Shown here: piece after piece, positions 45,334 to 54,562 of the stretch
How the letters are laid out: each line of letters opens with the position of its first letter
How positions within the stretch are numbered: the first letter of the stretch is position 1
Source: Streptomyces sp. NBC_00162
Lineage (GTDB): Bacteria > Actinomycetota > Actinomycetes > Streptomycetales > Streptomycetaceae
DNA length: 64,000 nt
NCBI RefSeq assembly: GCF_024611995.1
Contig: NZ_CP102509.1
Span: forward strand, 8,432,001-8,496,000
Direction of reading: 5' to 3'
Made by a program: the position numbers and the translations under genes
Notes under the pieces: generated by a model
Told to the model about the DNA's origin: nothing
Database searches by the model: none
The model's input: the letters and a program-made list of their open reading frames with translations, nothing else

Positions 45334-45476
45334 TAATAGGTCATCGGTAAGCTCGAGCACGGAAGTGCAAGGGCTTCAATGCGAGGTGGAAGCCTGCCCC
45401 CGTTCCGGGACCTGGATCTCTGTGTCCCTGGTCCTGCTCCTGACCTCGCAGGACAGGTAACGGCCGGCGTCTCCAC

Positions 45477-45797
45477 GGGCGAAGGGACGAGTCGCTGGTC
45501 CTGCTCGCCGACGCGCCGGGCATCGGCACGGTCGGCTTCGCGCAGGTCTACCGGGCGTTCTCCTCGCTCAGCATGGACACCGCCTGGGTGCTCAACGACC
45601 TGTACGTGGCTCCCGAAGGCCGCCGCACCGGCGCCGGCCGGGCGCTGCTGCGCGAGGTGCTGCGCCGGGCCCGCGAGGCCGGGGTGGCCGGCGTGCAGCT
45701 GGAGACCGCGTACGACAACACCGTCGCGCAGGGGCTGTACGAGGCGGAGGGCTTCGTCCGCGAGGATTTCCACGTCTGCTTCCACGAACTCGGGTGA
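45477..45797 (+). pseudogene. GNAT acetyltransferase, 5' truncated
   Basis: The frame encodes RRDESLVLLADAPGIGTVGFAQVYRAF then the acetyl-CoA site NDLYVAPEGRRTGAGRALL and the C-terminal ETAYDNTVAQGLYEAEGF. About 40 N-terminal residues expected of a GNAT are missing and the upstream sequence is transposon debris. The only late ATG (45573) would lose more. Confidence 0.7.
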
Positions 45798-45852
45798 AAC
45801 ATTCCCCGGTCTCCGTCGCGTCGATGGGGTGAGACGACGCGAGGGGGAGTAC

Positions 45853-46380
45853 ATGCGGCAGGGTCGCGGAGACGGGTTCCGTGAGTTCGCGGAGGGCAGA
45901 TCGGGGCACCTGTACCGGTCGGCCTGTCTGCTGGCCAGCGGGGACACCCATCTCGCGGAGGACCTCGTGCAGGAGACCCTGGGCAGGATGTACCTGCTCT
46001 GGGGGCGTGTTTCCCGTATCGACAATCCGGCGGCGTACGCACAGACCGTGCTCGTACGGGCCTTCCTGACCCACCAGCGCCGGCGGTCCGCGGGAGAGCG
46101 CCCGGTCGGGGAGTTCCCCGAGTCGGGCGCGGCCGCCGCCGGATCCGGGTCCGGCGGCGGCGATCCGGCGTTGCGGCTGACGCTGCTGGAGGCCCTGGGG
46201 CGGCTCGCGCCCAAGGACCGGGCGGTGCTCGTGCTGCGGTACTGGGAGGACCGCAGCATCGAGGCGACCGCCGACGCGATGAACACCAGCTCGGCGGCGG
46301 TCCGTACCAGGACCTCGCGGGCGCTCGGCCGGCTCAGGGAGCAACTGGGCGGCAGCATCAGTGAGTTCGCGGGCCTTTGA
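45853..46380 (+). CDS. SigE-family RNA polymerase sigma factor (ECF type)
   Basis: 175 residues from ATG 45853, with GAGGGGGAG as ribosome site. Region 2 reads LYRSACLLASGDTHLAEDLVQETLGRMYLLWGRV; region 4 reads LRLTLLEALGRLAPKDRAVLVLRYWEDRSIEATADAMNTSSAAVRTRTSRAL. A Gly/Ser/Ala-rich linker joins them. It starts directly after the truncated GNAT gene. The downstream membrane protein, 88 bp away, is probably its regulator or first target. Confidence 0.9.
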   Translation: MRQGRGDGFREFAEGRSGHLYRSACLLASGDTHLAEDLVQETLGRMYLLWGRVSRIDNPAAYAQTVLVRAFLTHQRRRSAGERPVGEFPESGAAAAGSGSGGGDPALRLTLLEALGRLAPKDRAVLVLRYWEDRSIEATADAMNTSSAAVRTRTSRALGRLREQLGGSISEFAGL

Positions 46381-46467
46381 GAACGGAAATGGCCAGGCCG
46401 CCGGTGGGCGGCCCCGTGCCGGTGTGGTCCTCTGCACTCCCCCTGAGAACGGAAGGTTTGGTTCCCC

Positions 46468-47289
46468 ATGCCCTTTGAAGACGAGCTCGGCGAAGCCCTC
46501 CGGCGTGCGGGGGACGGTTTCACGGCCGACCGGCACGCCCTGGTGGAAGCCGGTGAGCGGCGCGGACGGCGGCTCGTGGCCCGCCGCCGGGCCGCCGTGA
46601 TCGGCGGATCGGTGCTGTCCCTGGCCCTGATCGGCGCGGTCGGTGCCTACGCCGGGGGGCTGCTGGACGGAACGGGCCGGGTCGAGATCGCGGCGCCGCC
46701 GGAACCGTCGGGCGGAGGGTCCGGCGGGGGCGGCGCCCCGGAGCTGCCGCCCGGCGGTACCGGCGCGGTCTCCGCGGCACAGCTGGTCGAGGTGTTCAAG
46801 GGGTTGCTGCCGGGAGGGACTCTGTCCGTAGAGCATGCGAACGGTACCGACGGCCACGGCGCGGGAGTCGCCGGCGTGTACGACGACGGCAAGGGCGGAG
46901 TGGCGATCAGGCTCACCCTGGTCCCGGTGGACCCGAACGGCAGCTTGGCCAACATCGCGACCCTTTGTACGAAGAAGGATGTGCGGCCGGACGACGCCTG
47001 CACGACGGAGCAGCTGGCCGACGGCTCCAGGCTGCTGACCCAGCAGGGCTACGTGGCCCAGAACCCCGCCATAGACATCAAGGAATGGCGGGCCGTGCTC
47101 GTGACCCGGCAGGGGTTCCTGGTCGAGGTGTCCGAAAAGAACGCTCCGCCGATGGAGACCACGACGTCCTCTCGCCCCAACCCGCCCTTGAGCCCGGCCC
47201 AGTTGAGGGCGGTGGTCACCTCGGACAAGTGGCAACCGGCGCTGAACGACATGCCCCCGGCCGTGCGACTGCCGGGCCGGACGCCCTGA
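46468..47289 (+). CDS. membrane-anchored protein, putative anti-sigma partner
   Basis: 273 residues. A short cytoplasmic N-terminus (DELGEALRRAGDGFTADRHALVEAGERRGRRLVARRR) is followed by one membrane segment (AAVIGGSVLSLALIGAVGAY), a Gly/Pro-rich linker and a soluble extracytoplasmic domain with two Cys. This layout is usual for the gene after a SigE-type sigma factor in Streptomyces. The 3' end is close to a truncated IS256 element, so the native C-terminus may have been altered. Confidence 0.75.
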   Translation: MPFEDELGEALRRAGDGFTADRHALVEAGERRGRRLVARRRAAVIGGSVLSLALIGAVGAYAGGLLDGTGRVEIAAPPEPSGGGSGGGGAPELPPGGTGAVSAAQLVEVFKGLLPGGTLSVEHANGTDGHGAGVAGVYDDGKGGVAIRLTLVPVDPNGSLANIATLCTKKDVRPDDACTTEQLADGSRLLTQQGYVAQNPAIDIKEWRAVLVTRQGFLVEVSEKNAPPMETTTSSRPNPPLSPAQLRAVVTSDKWQPALNDMPPAVRLPGRTP

Positions 47290-47359
47290 TCCCCGAACGC
47301 GCTGCGGGATCTGAAGACAGCGGAGCAGCTGCAGAGCATCGACTACCACCCCAAGTGGC

Positions 47360-48241
47360 ATGAACTGGGTCGTGCCGGCGATGGAGCAGTTCCTGGGCTC
47401 CTCAGCCGGACTGGCGCCGGCCACGGTGACCCGGCTGACGAAGCAGTGGACCGCCGATCAAGCCGCCTTCCAGCGCCGTGACCTGGCCGAATCCGACTAC
47501 GTCTACGTGTGGGCCGACGGCGTCCACCCCAAGATCCGCCTGTCCGAGACCCACTCCTGCCTCCTGGTCCTGATGGGTGTGCGGGTGGACGGCACCAAGG
47601 AACTGATTGCGATCGCCGAGGGCCTGCGCGAGTCCACCGAGTCCTGGGCCGATCTTCTGCGGGACTGTCGCCGGCGCGGGATGCGCGCCCCGATGCTCGT
47701 AGCCGGCGACGGCGCGATGGGGCTGCGGAGGGCATCGGCGGAGGTGTTTCCGCAGGCCAGGCACCAGAGGTGCTGGGTCCACAAGACCAGGAATGTCATG
47801 AACGCACTGCCGAAGTCCGCCCAGCCCGGGGCGAAGAAGGCCCTGCAAGAGATCTACAACGCCGAGGACCGCGACCACGCCGAGAAGGCGATCACCGCGT
47901 TCGACAAGGCATACGGGGTGAAGTGGCCCAAGGCGGTGAAGAAGATCACCGGTGAGGCTGATGAGCTGCTGGCGTTCTACGACTTCCCCGCCGAACACTG
48001 GGTCCATCTTCGGACCACGAACCCGATCGAGTCGACCTTCAGCACCGTGAAACTCCGGACCAAGGTCACCCGCGGCGCCGGCCGCCCCACCGCCGCCCTC
48101 ACGATGGTCTTCAAGCGCGTGGAATCCGCCCAGGCCCGCTCGCGAGCAGTCACCGCACCTCACCTCGTCGCGCTCGTCCGAGCCGGCGCCCACTTCGAGA
48201 ACGGTCACCTTGTCGAACGCCCCGAGGACCTCGCAGCATGA
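47360..48241 (+). pseudogene. IS256-family (Mutator) transposase, 5' truncated
   Basis: 293 residues of the mutator-type core. The first Asp is in VYVWADGVHPKI, the second in MLVAGDGAMGL with the RCWVHKTRNVMN motif, and the Glu in NPIESTFSTVKLR. Roughly the first 110-120 residues of a normal IS256 transposase are missing, and the left side joins the sigma/anti-sigma locus. The right end (CAAGTCTTGACCATTAC, 48260-48276) is present. Confidence 0.82.
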
Positions 48242-48297
48242 TCCACCTCAACCGACCTGCAAGTCTTGACCATTACGCGGGCAGGTAAGTTGGTGGA

Positions 48298-48636
48298 ATG
48301 GCAAGGTACTACCGGGATGAGCGGGCGGCGAAGCGTCAGCCCGCGTCGTTGCCAGTACGGTCGCAGGAGGTGGACGAGGGCTACCGTCTTGTTGGCCCTG
48401 GCGGCACGTTGTCGCCTGTCGTGGCGCACGTACAGTGGCTGGACAATCACCGGGCCGGACCAGACACGCACGTGATGATCTCGTTCGAAGACGGCACGAA
48501 AATCGAGTTCCCCTTCGATGCACTCCTGGCTGCCGTCTGGCATGACGAGCAACGCGCGATCAACGAGCATGAGCTCAGCGCTGCCGCTCCCGCGGTATGG
48601 GGCAAGGCGGAGGCGTCCTGGGGAGAAGGGCCGTGA
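48298..48636 (+). CDS. hypothetical protein between two IS256-type ends
   Basis: 112 residues from ATG 48298 (GTTGGTGGA upstream). Soluble, with HVMISFEDGTKIEFPFDALLAAVW as the most structured part, resembling a small beta/alpha domain. No family recognised. It lies between the right end of the IS256 remnant and a second copy of that end sequence at 48653-48669. Confidence 0.5.
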   Translation: MARYYRDERAAKRQPASLPVRSQEVDEGYRLVGPGGTLSPVVAHVQWLDNHRAGPDTHVMISFEDGTKIEFPFDALLAAVWHDEQRAINEHELSAAAPAVWGKAEASWGEGP

Positions 48637-48683
48637 TTGCCGAGCTGATCCACAAGTCTTGACAATTACTCGGGGACTGGCAC

Positions 48684-48815
48684 ATGCAGGCACTGCGGCA
48701 CCTGTTCAACCGGATGCTCGGCCAGCTCCACCACTGCCTCCTGGCGCGCACTCCCTTCGATGAATCGATCGCCTTCCCCACAGAGCCGCTACCAGCAGGA
48801 ACAGCCGCTACGTGA
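48684..48815 (+). pseudogene. transposase C-terminal remnant (IS110-like)
   Basis: 43 residues, MQALRHLFNRMLGQLHHCLL then ARTPFDESIAF, similar to the 'LRALxNRLVGILHGCL...YDE' ending of IS110-type transposases. Only the tail remains. From here to 48974 nothing else is recognised. Confidence 0.4.
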
Positions 48816-48974
48816 AATGAACGGGACGGCTCGTCCAGGGGCGAGAGGAGCGACGACCACGCCCATGAGACCCCCAGTGCAGACGACCGCTGCCCGGACC
48901 ATCGCCCCGTCCTCCGAGTGACCGCTGTCCAGCCCACACGATGAGGCGATACCGGAAGATGCGACCATCGTCGG

Positions 48975-49704
48975 ATGCGAGGGATCGATGAGCTGGTCAA
49001 TGTGGACGATCCGGCGTGGCCGGAGCTTCAGGGGTTCTCAGCGCGAGCTCCGTGCCGGTTCAAGTGCTGCCCGGAGACATCAACGAGGGCCGCCGATGCC
49101 TTCTGCAGATGCAGGTCACCGGGCGATCGGTGCTGGGTGCACTGGCGTTGCACACCGGCGGATTGCTCGTGGACGACGGGTGGGTGCGAGTGTTCGGCGG
49201 GGTTCGGGTTCGGTCGCGGATGGGCGACTCCCGAGTCTGGCGCAGGTCAACCGCTTCCCCACGGACTTCGACCCTGGCTGGCATCCCGCGACAGGTCTTG
49301 TCGTCGGCCACGACATTGTCGGAGGGGTCTTCGCATTGAACGGTGGCGATCCCGCGGCCGCGGGCCGCCCTGGGGCACCCGGCCAGATGACGTATTTCGC
49401 TCCCGATGCTCTGGAGTGGGAGGCGATGGAGATGGGCCACTCCGGGTGGGTCTCCTGGCTGCTCTCGGGCAGGCTGGAGACGTTCTATGACGGAATGCGC
49501 TGGCCCGGCTGGCGTGAGGAGACCGCAGCTCTGGCTGTCGGGCAGGGTCTTTCCGTGTATCCGTTCCTGTGGTCCGAGGAAGCTCACGCCGATCTCGCGG
49601 CCACGAGTCGGCGGCCTGTGCCGATGCGCGAGGTACTCGGAGTCGCAGCAGACTTCGCCCGGCAGATGGGGCCCTCCGAGCCTGGGTTCCTGGGCGACGT
49701 GTGA
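48975..49704 (+). pseudogene. DUF2625 family protein, two frameshifts
   Basis: Three consecutive frames give one DUF2625 protein. They are MRGIDELVNVDDPAWPELQG; then VQVLPGDINEGRRCLLQMQV...LGALALHTGGLLVDDGWVRV; then DGRLPSLAQVN...GLVVGHDIVGGVFALNGG and YFAPDALEWE...LSVYPFLWS. Adding one G to the runs 49031-49034 and 49199-49202 yields a continuous 243-residue product (LQGVLSAS and FGGGSGSVADG at the joins). DUF2625 proteins are uncharacterised. All conserved blocks are present. Confidence 0.8.
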
Positions 49705-50005
49705 CTGGCTTCGCTGTCGGTCCTGGTGTGTCAGCGAAGGTCCGGAGCCGGGGGACTGGGACGAGGTTCTGCGGGCGCGATGGGGCGGCGAACACACCAC
49801 GGCTTGACGGCTTAACTGCATGAGGTGTCTTTCCACGCGGAGCCGAGGGAAGAGGTCTGCATCGAGTCCGGGGTCGCAGTCCGGACTATGTGTGCGCTGC
49901 CATCTTCTCTGCACTTCGCTGGACGAGGACACGATGATGCCGTGTACCGCCGAGAAGCAAGCCGTCCGGAGACGACGGATTCGGCCGTGCTCACTCGCAC
50001 GACTG
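49705..50005 (+). other. intergenic region, no gene recognised
   Basis: About 300 bp with only short overlapping frames and no hairpin or promoter that stands out. Confidence 0.4.
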
Positions 50006-50416
50006 TCAAGTCGACCGGTCTTCCAGGGAAGAGCGTTGGGCGGTCTCAATCCAGGAAATTTCGTGACGGTTGTCCGTGATCTCTCTGAAGTTGTGGGCGG
50101 CTAGGGTGACGGTCGGCCGACGCCTGGTGTTTGGTGTGGTGCTCAGCAGGACGGACACGGCTGTTGACAGCGATTTGAACGCCACGTAGGGCTGGAATCC
50201 GGAGGACCACCAGTCGAGCGGTTCACCCCGCTGGATGGTCCGCCGGACGGCCTTGAGCGCTTGGCGGACACCGCCGAGCACGTCGACCTCCTCCCCGGTC
50301 AGCACGCGTTCGGCGGCCACTTGGGCCAGGAGGGCCTCGATCTCTCCTTCGGCTGCGGTCGCCCGCTCGAGGCATGCTGACCTTCGTTCACTCACCCTCG
50401 CCGAGTGACTTTGCAC
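50006..50416 (-). CDS. hypothetical protein
   Basis: 136 residues. The first half is a predicted coiled coil (SACLERATAAEGEIEALLAQ, VLGGVRQALKAVRRTI), then PLDWWSSGFQPYVAFKSLSTAVSVLLS. No known domain. It could be a truncated gene because a transposase remnant begins 25 bp upstream. Confidence 0.4.
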   Translation of the reverse strand: MQSHSARVSERRSACLERATAAEGEIEALLAQVAAERVLTGEEVDVLGGVRQALKAVRRTIQRGEPLDWWSSGFQPYVAFKSLSTAVSVLLSTTPNTRRRPTVTLAAHNFREITDNRHEISWIETAQRSSLEDRST

Positions 50417-50441
50417 GTCAGACGGTGCGGCCCCACCGCCG

Positions 50442-50900
50442 TCAGCGATTGACTTCGAGGTTCGTCAGGACGAGCAGGGCGCGCAGGAGCTGGGTGGCGT
50501 GAGCGGGATCGGTGCGGAGCTTGGCGAGGATCCGCCAGTTCTTCAGGTGGGCGAAGCCGTGCTCGACTGGCGCGCGTCCGATGGCGAGGACTCGGTTGGC
50601 GTTCTTCTGACCTGCGGTCAGCTTGTGGGTGCGGCTGGCATGGAAGCCCGTGACGATAACGGGGTCGCGGACGTCGTTGTCCAGGCCGCGGAAGCCGAGG
50701 TCAGCGAGAGCGCCGAGGCCGGTGGCGCGCAGGTGGGCCGGGATGTGGTCGTGGCGGGCGGCGGTGTTGTCATGGGTGCGGCCGGGCCGGGCGGCCGATA
50801 TCCAGATCAGGCGGCCTCTCTCGTCGGTCAGGGCGAGGAAGTGCAGGCCGTGACTGTGGTGTTTGAGCACGGTTCGGGTCTGGGCAAGCAACGCTGGGTC
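50442..50900 (-). pseudogene. IS5-like DDE transposase C-terminal remnant
   Basis: Encodes LHFLALTDERGRLIWISAARPGRTHD then ALADLGFRG (Asp) and the Glu motif NRVLAIGRAPVEHGFAHLKNWRIL. The N-terminal half is lost near 50880, where the similarity stops. Confidence 0.75.
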
Positions 50901-51041
50901 GTGGAGCGCGCGTTCGCCCACCTGCACTGGTTCCGCCGCCCTGCGGATCCATTGGGAGATACGCGACGACATCCACGAAGCCTTCCTCCCCCTGGGATGC
51001 GCACTCATCTGCTGGAGGCGTCTGAACTCAGCTGTCGCTCG

Positions 51042-52598
51042 CTAGCTCTTCTGCAGGGTGCGGGTGACACCCGCGATGACGGCGGTCGTCAGTACCCAGC
51101 CGAAGACGATCAGCAGGTAGGCCAGCGCCTGGAGGCTGCCGTTCGACCAGTACCAGGCCGTGCGCTGGCCCAGGCCACCGATGGGGATCAAGAGGTCAAG
51201 TGTGTAGACAAGGGGCTGGAACGGGGCGCCCTCGCCTTGTTTGACAGGGTTGGGGGAGCGAGTGCCGAAGGACAGCGTGCCCAGCAAGGTCAGCGCGAGC
51301 AGCCAGATGCCGGCCAGCCAGGGGCGGTAGCCGTAACCGACGGTTGCCTCGAGCAGGTGCCCCCACACGCGCGCGGCCGGGGGCAGAGTCTGACGCCGAT
51401 GGCGCTGTTTGGCCAGGAGTACGCGGCGGGCGTCGTCGTCGTGGCCGGCCTTCCGGTACCAGCTCGCCAACTGCTCATAGGGCTGGGGGTTGTAGCCCGG
51501 GCTGCGTCGTATCCACGCCACGCGGCGGGCCACCGAGTCCCGCCGTCCCACGGCCTCCCGCCGCTCGCCTGCCTCATCCACCTTGATGGAGCCGTAGACG
51601 AAGCCGTCCAGCTCGACCACCTCCGGCCAGCTGTGGTCGCTGTCGTGCAGGTAGGACACCTGCGCGCCCCGCAGGTCCACGGCGGCGGACGGTTGCCGGG
51701 CGAGGGTGAAGTCGAAGTCGACCGCCTGCATCAGCAGGGCGACCAATGACGGGCCGTGGCCGTCGGGCGGCCCGTTCAGGACGGCTCCTTCAAAGGTCAG
51801 GTTGTCCGAGATCCGGGCACCCCGCAGCCGTACGGTCCCGTTGGCGACGAACCCGTCGGAGAAGTCGAGCGTCGAGGCCACGGCGTTGTCCAGGGCGAGC
51901 GCCACCCCGCGCCGGCCGGGGCGTTCCAGTAGTGCGCCCCGCATGTGCAGTCCGCCTGGCAGCTGTGCCCCCATGAGACGGACTTCACCGCGCGCCACGA
52001 ATCCGTCACCGCAGTAGAGGCCGCCCTCCGCGACCAGTCCGCCGGCGGACACGGCCCACTCCTCGGGTGCGCTGATCTCGGCGCCGCTGAGGTTCACGGC
52101 GCCGCTCACGTGGGCGTTGATGAGCGACAAGGCGGTGACCCTGCGGTGGAAGGGCGAGGCAGAGCCACCTCCCAGGCGGGAGCGCCGCATGTCGAGGCGT
52201 CCCTCGATGCGGATCAAGCCAGCTTCCACGCCCGGTACTCGGCTGCCCACGATCGCAATCGACTGGGTCGACGCTCCGGAGAGGTCCACGCCCTCCTCGA
52301 ACCAGCAGTCCTCCAGCCAGAGAGTGTGAGCGATCTGCGCGCCAGCCAGGTTGAGGTGCCCGGATATCCGCGCTCCGGCGAGCCTCAGGCAGGCGACGGC
52401 GCCCGTCTGTACGGTGTTCGCGCCCTGAAGGAGCGCCACGATCACGGCGGCCCGAACCGTCCGCCCGGGGCCCCACTGCCCACCCTCGGAGACACGGTCG
52501 TCCTCGGGCACACCCGTGCGCAGGTCCACGCGGGATCCCTCGGGGAACAGATCCCACAGCTCACGCTCGGGTGAAGTCAACTGGTCGTATGAGAGCAC
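51042..52598 (-). CDS. membrane protein with beta-helix (pentapeptide-like) repeats
   Basis: 518 residues. From about residue 60 to 330 it has repeated beta-helix rungs with the pattern A-x-I/L-x-G-x-L-x-L (for example LAGARISGHLNLAGAQI, LINAHVSGAVNLSGAEI, LRGARISDNLTFEGAVL), related to pentapeptide repeats. A helical region (YEQLASWYRKAGHDDDARRVLLAKQ) and two to three C-terminal membrane segments follow, with LLIPIGGLGQ between them. Such proteins are often annotated 'membrane-associated oxidoreductase' without evidence. It is probably a scaffold or channel-like membrane protein. It is monocistronic. Confidence 0.7.
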   Translation of the reverse strand: MLSYDQLTSPERELWDLFPEGSRVDLRTGVPEDDRVSEGGQWGPGRTVRAAVIVALLQGANTVQTGAVACLRLAGARISGHLNLAGAQIAHTLWLEDCWFEEGVDLSGASTQSIAIVGSRVPGVEAGLIRIEGRLDMRRSRLGGGSASPFHRRVTALSLINAHVSGAVNLSGAEISAPEEWAVSAGGLVAEGGLYCGDGFVARGEVRLMGAQLPGGLHMRGALLERPGRRGVALALDNAVASTLDFSDGFVANGTVRLRGARISDNLTFEGAVLNGPPDGHGPSLVALLMQAVDFDFTLARQPSAAVDLRGAQVSYLHDSDHSWPEVVELDGFVYGSIKVDEAGERREAVGRRDSVARRVAWIRRSPGYNPQPYEQLASWYRKAGHDDDARRVLLAKQRHRRQTLPPAARVWGHLLEATVGYGYRPWLAGIWLLALTLLGTLSFGTRSPNPVKQGEGAPFQPLVYTLDLLIPIGGLGQRTAWYWSNGSLQALAYLLIVFGWVLTTAVIAGVTRTLQKS

Positions 52599-52683
52599 TC
52601 GTGCAGAGTAGTGATCTTCCTTCGCACCCGCCTGCCCTATGGCGCACGGATCGGAGGGCGGCTCATTCTGTTAGGAGTTCTAA

Positions 52684-53630
52684 GAGGGCATCTGATCAAC
52701 GTTCATATGGTTGTGAATGGGATGTCCGTTTCGATTCGCCAGGTTGGTGACGATTCTCCGGTGAGCTCACGGCTCATTTTGTTAGCCATGGCCCAGTGGA
52801 TCATCGTGCGGGATCTCTGAGGTAGGGCTTCGTAGTCACGTGCCAGGCGGCGGTGCTGCATCAGCCAGCCGAAGGTCCGCTCGATCACCCACCGCTTGGG
52901 CAGCGGCCGGAAGCCCTTCACGCGCGGTCGCTGCACTACCTGAACATCGATCCCGAGGCCGGCGCCGTGCTGGATCACGCTGGTCTGGTAGCCGCCGTCG
53001 GCCCACACCTTGGTCACGCTCGGATGGGCCGCTGCCAACTCGGTCAGAGCCTGCTTGCCGCCGACGGAGTCGTGGACCGAGGCGGCGGTGACGAGGACTG
53101 TCAGGACCAGTCCGAGGGTGTCGGTGATCAGGTGACGTTTGCGTCCTTTGATCTTCTTGCCGGCATCGATGCCCTGACTGGCTTCGGAGACATTGCTCGA
53201 GGTCTTCACGCTCTGCGCGTCCACCACGGCTGCGGACGGCTCGGCGCTTCGAGCGTTCGCCCGGCGGGTCCGGTCACGCAAGAGGTCATGGACCAGCTCG
53301 GTTGTTCCGTCCGCCTCCCACTTGGCGAAGTAGTCGTAGACGGTCTTGAACGGCGGGAAGTCGTGGGGCAGGTACTCCCACGGAATACCGGTGCGGTTGA
53401 CGTACAGGATCGCGTTCACGATCTCTCGCAGGTCGTGCACCCGCGCTGCGGTACCGGGCCCTGATCTTGCGGCCCGCCAGGCGACGAACACCGGCTCGAT
53501 CAAGGCCCAGCGGGCATCCGAGACGTCACTGCGATACGCACGCCGAGCACTCATACCCCAGGCAACGACCACCGGCACGTGCAGTCACAAGAACATCCCA
53601 AAACACCAACTACCTAGATCAGATGCCCTC
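52684..53630 (-). mobile_element. IS5-family element, complete
   Basis: Terminal repeats GAGGGCATCTGATC (52684-52697) and GATCAGATGCCCTC (53617-53630), with TAA duplicated on both sides (52681-52683 and 53631-53633). 947 bp with one transposase gene. It interrupted the 3' part of a - strand gene whose remaining piece begins at 53634. Confidence 0.9.
52703..53578 (-). CDS. IS5 family transposase
   Basis: About 283-291 residues (likely start MSARRAYRSD at 53554). N-terminal DUF4096-type domain (RSDVSDARWALIEPVF...GIPWEYLPHDFPPFKTVYDYF), catalytic VVDAQSVKTS (first Asp), VWADGGYQ (second Asp) and PKRWVIERTFGWLMQHRRLARDYE (Glu). Intact. Confidence 0.93.
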   Translation of the reverse strand: MPVVVAWGMSARRAYRSDVSDARWALIEPVFVAWRAARSGPGTAARVHDLREIVNAILYVNRTGIPWEYLPHDFPPFKTVYDYFAKWEADGTTELVHDLLRDRTRRANARSAEPSAAVVDAQSVKTSSNVSEASQGIDAGKKIKGRKRHLITDTLGLVLTVLVTAASVHDSVGGKQALTELAAAHPSVTKVWADGGYQTSVIQHGAGLGIDVQVVQRPRVKGFRPLPKRWVIERTFGWLMQHRRLARDYEALPQRSRTMIHWAMANKMSRELTGESSPTWRIETDIPFTTI

Positions 53631-53633
53631 TAA

Positions 53634-53810
53634 GAGTGAGATCCGGGCGGCGAGCTCGCGCTGCAGCTGAAACTGCTCCGGAGTCTTCGGGCCGTAGTAG
53701 CCGGGGACGAGTGGGTCGGTCGCGAAGGTCATCGAGCCGTCGAGATGGAGGAGCAGGGCGAGGTAGAGCCCGGCTCGCCTGTCCCACAGGTCCTTCGACG
53801 CGCCCGTCAC
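53634..53810 (-). pseudogene. hypothetical protein fragment cut by IS5
   Basis: About 59 residues remain: DLWDRRAGLYLALLLHLDGSM then PLVPGYYGPKTPEQFQLQRELAARISLLE. The C-terminus is lost at the TAA target site of the IS5 element, and the N-terminal side runs into an ISL3 transposase remnant on the other strand. Family not recognised. Confidence 0.45.
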
Positions 53811-53817
53811 CTACCAG

Positions 53818-54230
53818 ATGGTCCGCGCCCACATCGCCACCCTCCGCGGGGCTCCGGCCGGCCAGCCGCCCCGGCCTCCGACGGTGCGCCAGGTGACCGG
53901 CTGGCTCACCCGACACCCCACCGCGCTGAGCGAGGACGACCGCGACGGCCTGAAGGATGTCCTGGCCCGCTGCCCCGAACTGGACACGGCCGCCGGGCAT
54001 GTCCGCGGGTTCGGCGAGATACTCACCGGCCGCCTCGGCTCCACACTTCCCACCTGGATCGACGCGGTCGAGGCCAGCCAGCTGCCCGGGCTCACCGCTT
54101 CGCACTCCACCTGCTCCGGGACCTTGACGCCGTGACAGCCGGGCTCACCCTGGACTGGAGCTCGGCAGCATCGAGGGCGCCGTGAACCGGATCAAGAAGA
54201 TCAAGCGACAGCTCTACGGTCGAGCCGAGT
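53818..54230 (+). pseudogene. ISL3-family transposase remnant
   Basis: PPTVRQVTGWLTRHPTALSEDD...DVLARCPELDTAAGHVRGF and TWIDAVEASQLPGLTA, followed in other frames by LHLLRDLDAVTAGLTLDWSS and NRIKKIKRQLYGRA, together form the C-terminal part of an ISL3 transposase with two or more frame changes. From 54231 to 54562 only small gene scraps are seen, including an AraC-like tail on the - strand near 54230-54325 (GWLRALADERVAPALRL). Confidence 0.7.
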
Positions 54231-54562
54231 CGCAGAGCAGGGGCGACGCGCTCGTCGGCGAGGGCTCGGAGCCACCCGGTGGGATAGGCGTCGGACTTCG
54301 CTTCGGTCAGGAAGGCGCGCAGCACCTAGACGAAGAGCAGGCCCGCTGGGTGAGCGGCGTCGCTGGGCGGGGAATCACGCTGCGTCAACCAAACCTGACC
54401 TGACCGGCGGACGGGGTCACCACTCCGCCGACGTTCTTGAGTTCTTCGGCGGTGAACTCCTGGCCACCGCCGCGCGACCACCCGGCCGACAGCGGCGACA
54501 TAGGAGCGTCGGATCCGATCGGGACCAGGCTCTCATCGTCCGGTCCGGCTGATCAGCGCCGT

